The position numbers and the translations under genes were made by a program. A DNA stretch of 38,385 bases from Peptococcaceae bacterium (GTDB lineage Bacteria; Bacillota; Peptococcia; DRI-13): NCBI GenBank assembly GCA_020054815.1, contig JAIHAN010000008.1, forward strand, positions 1-38,385. Reading direction: 5' to 3'. Numbering within the stretch: position 1 is the first letter of the stretch; each line of letters begins with the position of its first letter. The notes under the pieces were generated by a model, which saw only the letters and a list, made by a program, of their open reading frames with translations, ran no database searches and was not told the DNA's origin. Shown here piece after piece: positions 33,958 to 38,385 of this stretch.

Positions 33958-34722
33958 GTGAAAATACTTGTTCTAGTCAAACAGACTTTTGATACAGAGG
34001 CTAGGATTACCCTGGACGAAAAAGGGCAGATTTGTGATAAAGACGTAAACCGCATTACAAACCCCTATGATGAGTTTGCCCTGGAGGAAGCAGTGAGGAT
34101 TAAAGAAAAGAACGGGGCAGAAGTTGTGGCTATCACTTTGGGCACTGAAGAGGGGGAAAAGGTCCTGCGCAATGCCCTGGCCATGGGAGCAGACCGCGCC
34201 ATCCATATCACCTCCAACCTGGATGGCCTGGCGGACAGCCGTAAAATTGCCCATTATCTCTCCCAGGTTATCAAAGGGGAAGAAGCTGATTTTGATCTAA
34301 TCTTAGCCGGCTGGGTAGCTGTTGATAATAACGCTGCTTTGGTTCCCGGATTTATTTCGGAGTTTTTACAGGTTCCTCTGGCCAATGTGGTTACGAAGCT
34401 CCAACTGCAAGATGAGATGGTTGAATGTGAACGGGAAGGCGACGGCGTTAGCGAAATCATTTCCTTAAAGCTGCCTGCCCTGGTGACAGTTCAGAAAGGC
34501 ATTAACGAACCCCGCTATCCCACCATGAAAAATATCATGGCCGCTAAGAAAAAGCCCATCAAAATCATCAATATCAAAGAACTGCAGGAGACAGAACCGT
34601 ACACACTTGTAAAAAAGTTTTATCTGCCTGTCAGTAAAGGCGCCGGAAAAATCGTGGTAGATGAAGGTGGAAACTCTGTGGGTGAACTTATGGCCTTTTT
34701 CACGGAAAAAAGATTCATTTAG
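33958..34722 (+). CDS. etfB: Electron transfer flavoprotein beta subunit
   Basis: Encodes 254 residues from GTG 33958 with AAGGAGAGG upstream. It has the Etf signature KILVLVKQTFDTEARI, then NPYDEFALEEAVRIKEKNGA, the nucleotide site in ILAGWVAVDNNAALVPGFIS, and the partner-recognition loop INEPRYPTMKNIMAAKKKPI. The loop position that is Leu195 in human EtfB appears as Met. The sequence resembles the canonical (AMP-binding) class more than the NADH-bifurcating class, by eye. It accepts electrons from the preceding dehydrogenase and works as a heterodimer with EtfA. The gene starts 18 bases after the dehydrogenase stop. Confidence 0.94.
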   Translation: MKILVLVKQTFDTEARITLDEKGQICDKDVNRITNPYDEFALEEAVRIKEKNGAEVVAITLGTEEGEKVLRNALAMGADRAIHITSNLDGLADSRKIAHYLSQVIKGEEADFDLILAGWVAVDNNAALVPGFISEFLQVPLANVVTKLQLQDEMVECEREGDGVSEIISLKLPALVTVQKGINEPRYPTMKNIMAAKKKPIKIINIKELQETEPYTLVKKFYLPVSKGAGKIVVDEGGNSVGELMAFFTEKRFI

Positions 34723-34750
34723 CCGTGGAAGTGGGGATAGGAGGTAAATT

Positions 34751-35746
34751 ATGATAAACATAATGATTTATGCCGAACAAACGAATTATAAACTGCGTAA
34801 AGCTTCCCGCGAAATCCTCGGGTATTTTTCCGTTCTGGCGCAAGAACAGCCTCTTCAGGTTACCGCCCTGGTAGTGGGCGCCGAATGTAACGAAGTTATC
34901 AAGGAAATTGGCAGGTGCGGTGTTAGGGATATCCTGGTGATGGAAGGCCAGGAATATCAGACTTATCATCCCAACATCTTGGCTCAGGCTGTTGTACAAG
35001 GGGCAAGTGATTTAAGGCCGGATTATCTGGTCTTAGCTAATACCGCCGTAGGTAAAGATATTGCTCCCAGGGTGGGCGGAAAATTAGGCTGGGGTTGTGT
35101 TTCCGACGTGATAGACCTTGAGCTTACAGATAATTTAACTTTTGTGAAACCTATTTATGCCGGGAAAGCTTTGGCCCAGATTGCCGGAAATGGGCAAAAA
35201 CCGTTAATTGTAACCGTAAGGCCCAATGCCTTAAAAGCCGTTGATCCTTCACCTGTGGAGCCTGTGGTGAGTAAGGGTGTAACGCCTGATTTAACCGGTA
35301 ATGAACACCTGGGCTATATCCTTAAGGAAGTCGTGGCCAAAGTGACAGGTAAAACGCCTCCTCTTACTGAAGCCGATATTATTGTCAGCGGCGGCCGGGG
35401 AATGAAAGGACCGGAAAATTTTGTACTCCTGGAGGAACTGGCTGAAGTTCTGGGGGCAGCAGTAGGGGCTTCCCGGGCCGCTGTAGATGCAGGTTGGCGG
35501 GAACATCAATACCAGGTGGGGCAGACAGGAAAGACCGTTTCTCCCAGTTTGTATATCGCCTGTGGGATTTCCGGGGCCATCCAGCACCTGGCGGGAATGT
35601 CCTCGGCCAGGACGGTCGTTGCCATTAATAAAGACCCTAATGCCCCGATTTTCAAGATTGCTGACTTCGGTATTGTGGGCGATGCCTTAAAGATATTGCC
35701 GATACTGACGGCTGAACTAAAAAAGCATTTAAAACAAACTCAATAA
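34751..35746 (+). CDS. etfA: Electron transfer flavoprotein alpha subunit
   Basis: Encodes 331 residues from ATG after AGGAGG. Domain I is the N-terminal half ([15 protein letters not shown] to [13 protein letters not shown]). Domain II holds the [63 protein letters not shown] and [20 protein letters not shown]. All elements for FAD binding look intact. It carries electrons between the acyl-CoA dehydrogenase and an acceptor; no EtfQO (quinone oxidoreductase) is adjacent, but a fumarate-reductase-like flavoprotein is, 28 bases downstream. Confidence 0.95.
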   Translation: MINIMIYAEQTNYKLRKASREILGYFSVLAQEQPLQVTALVVGAECNEVIKEIGRCGVRDILVMEGQEYQTYHPNILAQAVVQGASDLRPDYLVLANTAVGKDIAPRVGGKLGWGCVSDVIDLELTDNLTFVKPIYAGKALAQIAGNGQKPLIVTVRPNALKAVDPSPVEPVVSKGVTPDLTGNEHLGYILKEVVAKVTGKTPPLTEADIIVSGGRGMKGPENFVLLEELAEVLGAAVGASRAAVDAGWREHQYQVGQTGKTVSPSLYIACGISGAIQHLAGMSSARTVVAINKDPNAPIFKIADFGIVGDALKILPILTAELKKHLKQTQ

Positions 35747-35774
35747 ATCAACTAAAAGGCAAAGGAGATGAAAT

Positions 35775-37601
35775 ATGGAAATCTTCAAAGGTGATGTTTT
35801 GGTCGTAGGTGGGGGCGGCGCTGCTATTCGTTCCGCCATTGCCACCAAAGAAAAATACCCCCAGGCCAAAGTCTTTCTGGCTACTAAAGGGGAACTGGGG
35901 AAAAGCGGTGTGACAGCCATTGCCTGTTCCGACCGCATGGCCTTTCATGCCACTTTAGAACACACAGAACCCCAAGGGGAAGAGGCCTGGCGTTACCATG
36001 CAGAAGATATCTACAAGATCGGGGGCTATGTTTCTGACGAAGATCTGGCAGAAATCCTTGCTAAAAACGGTGCAGATGCTTTCCATTACCTGGACCAGCT
36101 GGGTGTTCCCTTTGCCAAGGTAGACGGCAAAGCCCATCAATTTGTCACAGACGGCTCTATCTATGCCCGGGCCTGCTATACCGGGCCCCGTACAGCCGTT
36201 CATATTGAAGAAGCTCTGGTGAAGAGGATTCGCGAACTGGATATCCAGGTCATTGAGCACTGTATGGTCAGCGAACTGATTATCAAGGAGGGAAAAATAG
36301 CGGGAGCCTTTGCCTTAGATACGAGGTTACATGAGGACAGACCGGAAAATCTTAAGGTTTTCCATGTTAAAAATATTGTGTTCGCTACGGGCGGTCCCGG
36401 GAAAATGTACAAATATAACGTTTACCCCATGGGGATGGGGGCAGATGCCCACGCCATGGTCTATCATGCGGGAGCAGAACTGGTCAACATGGAGTTTATT
36501 CAGATCGGCCTGGCCAACACCAAAACAAAGTTAAACTTCTCCGGCAGTTTGATGCGGGCTGTGCCCAAGATCATCAACGATAAGGGAGAAGAGTTTTTAC
36601 CGAAATATTTTGCGCCCGGGACATCGTTAGAAGAAATTTATAATCTTGTCTTTGAAAAGGGCGCTAGCTGGCCTGTATCTTATGAACATAAGACCCATAT
36701 CATTGATATAGCCATATATAAGGAAATAATGAGTGGCCATAAGGTTTACTTCGATTACAGCACCAACCCCACGGGCTTTACTTTCAGCAAGCTTAGCGAA
36801 AAGAACAGGGAGCGGTATTTCACCGAGCAAAACAAAGATTTCGGTGCTGAATTAAGAGAAACCAGTCCCCTGTACCGTTTAAAGGAAATTAACACACCCT
36901 CCATCCTGTGGCTTAAGGAGCATGGGGTAGATCTGGAAAAAGGTGACCTGCCGGAGATTGCTCCTTGTGCCCAGCACTTCCAGGGAGGTATCCGCATTAG
37001 GGAGTACGGTAATACCAACATATCCGGGCTTTTTGCCGCTGGGGAATGTGCCGGCGGGCAGCATGGCGCCAACCGTCCCGGAGGCAATGCCCTCCTGGAT
37101 TGCCAGGTCTTTGGTAAGATTACCGGGGAAAAAGCAGGGGAACAAAGTGAAAAAGAAAACTTTGTCCCTGTAAATGAGCAGGAAATCACAGCTTATCAAG
37201 CCCAGTTGACTTCTCTTCTGGAAAACAAGGAAGGACTTCCTGCTTACAAGGTGCGTGCTGAACTTCAGGATATCATGCACCAGGCTGCCAGCATCGTCCG
37301 CACAGAAAAAGGACTCACTGAGGCCCTTGGCAAACTGGCTGACCTCCAGGCTAAAGGAATTGTCTTAGACGGTAACGGGCTTCCCTTCCTCCTGGAGACA
37401 AAGAACCTGTTTATTGCCGCCGAAATGGTCCTGCGGGCCGCCCTCTTACGCCAGGAAAGCCGCGGTCCCCATCTTTTCTTCGCAAATTATGAGGACAGCA
37501 CGCCTATGGGCAGAAAAGACCCGGAATGGCAGAAGTATATCGTCATCCGTAAAGGAAGTCAGGGAATGGAGCTGGATATCCAGGAACCCTATCATAGATA
37601 G
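35775..37601 (+). CDS. FAD-dependent oxidoreductase, fumarate reductase/succinate dehydrogenase flavoprotein-like
   Basis: Encodes 608 residues. The N-terminal FAD motif is VLVVGGGGAAIRSAIATKE, with the histidyl-flavin-type region GELGKSGVTAIACSDRMAFH. The substrate (capping) domain follows. The catalytic-site region CAQHFQGGIRIREYG includes His401. The C-terminal FAD site is GLFAAGECAGGQHGANRPGG followed by NALLDCQVFG. A long helical C-terminal domain as in SdhA/FrdA/AprA/NadB follows (about residues 460-600). No FrdB-type iron-sulfur or membrane-anchor gene accompanies it. It lies 28 bases after etfA, so it is part of the operon and may exchange electrons with Etf. Substrate unknown; possible roles are reduction of an enoate or oxidation of a saturated acid. 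No signal peptide; cytoplasmic. Confidence 0.85.
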   Translation: MEIFKGDVLVVGGGGAAIRSAIATKEKYPQAKVFLATKGELGKSGVTAIACSDRMAFHATLEHTEPQGEEAWRYHAEDIYKIGGYVSDEDLAEILAKNGADAFHYLDQLGVPFAKVDGKAHQFVTDGSIYARACYTGPRTAVHIEEALVKRIRELDIQVIEHCMVSELIIKEGKIAGAFALDTRLHEDRPENLKVFHVKNIVFATGGPGKMYKYNVYPMGMGADAHAMVYHAGAELVNMEFIQIGLANTKTKLNFSGSLMRAVPKIINDKGEEFLPKYFAPGTSLEEIYNLVFEKGASWPVSYEHKTHIIDIAIYKEIMSGHKVYFDYSTNPTGFTFSKLSEKNRERYFTEQNKDFGAELRETSPLYRLKEINTPSILWLKEHGVDLEKGDLPEIAPCAQHFQGGIRIREYGNTNISGLFAAGECAGGQHGANRPGGNALLDCQVFGKITGEKAGEQSEKENFVPVNEQEITAYQAQLTSLLENKEGLPAYKVRAELQDIMHQAASIVRTEKGLTEALGKLADLQAKGIVLDGNGLPFLLETKNLFIAAEMVLRAALLRQESRGPHLFFANYEDSTPMGRKDPEWQKYIVIRKGSQGMELDIQEPYHR

Positions 37602-37645
37602 AAGAAACCTCTGCTTTTTTGCAGAGGTTTCTTCTGTTTGTTTAT
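37601..37645 (+). terminator. Terminator of the acyl-CoA dehydrogenase/Etf operon
   Basis: A perfect 14-bp stem (37601-37614 with 37621-37634) with a T6 loop is followed by TGTTTGTTT. The first base overlaps the flavoprotein stop codon. Confidence 0.9.
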
Positions 37646-37696
37646 GGTATAGTAATAATTAGAGCAGTGCTATGTACAGACAAAAGAGGGATGAAG

Positions 37697-38385
37697 ATGA
37701 ACAGACAGGAGAAAATCAAAGCTTGTGTTGCACAGTATGAAAATCAAATCATTGCCTGGCGAAGAGACTTTCACCGTCATCCGGAGCCTTCCTATTGTGA
37801 AGAACGGACGGCCAACCTGGTAGCACGTTCTCTGAAAGCTCTTGGCCTTGAAGTATACGAAGGAATAGGGAAGACAGGCGTTGCGGCAGTACTGGAGGGA
37901 GGCCTGCCCGGACCGATAGTGGCTTTACGAGCGGATATGGATGCCCTGAAACTTGCCGGAGAATCAGAAAGTGAGTACGCCTCTATGGTACCTGGTGTGA
38001 TGCATGCCTGTGGTCATGACGGACATACGGCCATGCTCCTGGGTGCGGCCCATGTACTTACTAAATTGCGAGAAAAATTTCCCGGGAAAGTAAAGTTCAT
38101 TTTCCAGCATGCCGAGGAGACGGCGCCTGGTGGGGCCTTGGCGTTTATGGAAGAAGGTTTTCTTGATGATGTGGATGCCATCTTCGGTCTCCATCTCCGG
38201 TCAACGCTGGAAGCGGGAAAGCTGGAGATTGTACTGGATAAACCCATAATGGCGGCGGCTGATAGATTTACAGTTCATCTTCAGGGAAGGGGGGGGCATG
38301 GCTCCCAGCCCCAGGAATGTATCGATCCTATCCTCATTGCTTCCAATATAGTGATGAACTGCCAGAGTATTGTGAGCAGAAGCCT
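37697..38385 (+). CDS. M20-family amidohydrolase (partial, right edge)
   Basis: The frame is open from ATG 37697 (AGAGGG six bases upstream; ATG 37691 is also in frame) to the window edge, giving 229 residues of an expected 390 or so. It has the N-terminal WRRDFHRHPEPSY, ADMDALKLAGESES, the metal ligands HACGHDGHTAMLLGAA, HAEETAPGGALAFMEEG with Glu-Glu, and the start of the dimerisation domain GRGGHGSQP. This is the amidohydrolase branch (hippurate, N-acetylamino acid or N-acyl hydrolases), distinct from the decayed M20 genes at 4-5 kb. The start lies 95 bases after a terminator, so it is probably its own transcription unit. Confidence 0.92.
   Translation, partial: MNRQEKIKACVAQYENQIIAWRRDFHRHPEPSYCEERTANLVARSLKALGLEVYEGIGKTGVAAVLEGGLPGPIVALRADMDALKLAGESESEYASMVPGVMHACGHDGHTAMLLGAAHVLTKLREKFPGKVKFIFQHAEETAPGGALAFMEEGFLDDVDAIFGLHLRSTLEAGKLEIVLDKPIMAAADRFTVHLQGRGGHGSQPQECIDPILIASNIVMNCQSIVSRS

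Overview
The window looks like part of the chromosome of an anaerobic, low-to-moderate GC Firmicute of the Clostridia, probably Peptococcaceae-like. This rests on gene content and signals, not on a marker gene. The supports are strong AGGAGG-type ribosome binding sites with many TTG/GTG starts, lipoprotein signal peptides in place of periplasmic proteins, a CtsR-like operator arrangement, a selenium-dependent molybdenum hydroxylase accessory gene (yqeB type), and acyl-CoA dehydrogenase/Etf and glycolate oxidase-type genes. No rRNA, tRNA or CRISPR array was seen.

Layout. 1-3300: an AT-rich TRAP transporter pair (TAXI lipoprotein plus fused permease), preceded by the tail of what may be a transposase and followed by a clearly broken transposase. 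3426-6440: a graveyard containing an internally deleted transposase, a decapitated M20 peptidase joined to the back half of a second M20 paralogue, a cupin tail, then (past an intact yqeB on the minus strand) a deleted and frameshifted potassium-channel remnant. 6425-9133 (minus): a tandem HD-GYP protein and an unrecognised membrane-anchored coiled-coil protein. 9437-11210: an MBL-fold hydrolase and a DUF1847 gene interrupted by one in-frame TAA. 11419-17042 (minus): a dnaK-dnaJ-clpB heat-shock operon without grpE or hrcA, with CtsR-like boxes on both sides of its probable promoter. 17574-22026: a crotonase, then (minus) a zinc uptake operon znuA-znuC-znuB, a Fur-family (Zur-like) regulator and a methyltransferase. 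22188-23569: a cobalamin riboswitch with its terminator controlling cbiM-cbiN. 23848-27719: an M23 peptidase, an S-component-like membrane protein, a mutM/fpg remnant, a small P-loop kinase and an EamA transporter. 27789-30402 (minus): glcD-glcF. 30593-38385: a PfkB sugar kinase, a LacI-family regulator with twin operators, an acyl-CoA dehydrogenase-EtfB-EtfA-flavoprotein operon, and the start of an M20 amidohydrolase that runs off the right edge.

How the genes work together. Metal supply is a clear theme: zinc uptake has a 10-bp-arm palindrome at the promoter, and cobalt uptake is under B12 control. Electron transfer is another: GlcDF, acyl-CoA dehydrogenase/Etf and an orphan fumarate-reductase-like flavoprotein. 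Stress response is carried by the DnaK/DnaJ/ClpB disaggregase set.

The most unusual general property is the density of fresh gene wreckage: at least six independent broken genes, often carrying single-base or single-codon lesions in otherwise clean reading frames. The most interesting intact unit is the Etf operon with a fumarate-reductase-like flavoprotein that lacks iron-sulfur or membrane partners. The most interesting regulatory features are the dnaK promoter and a hairpin between the strong Shine-Dalgarno sequence and the start codon of clpB.
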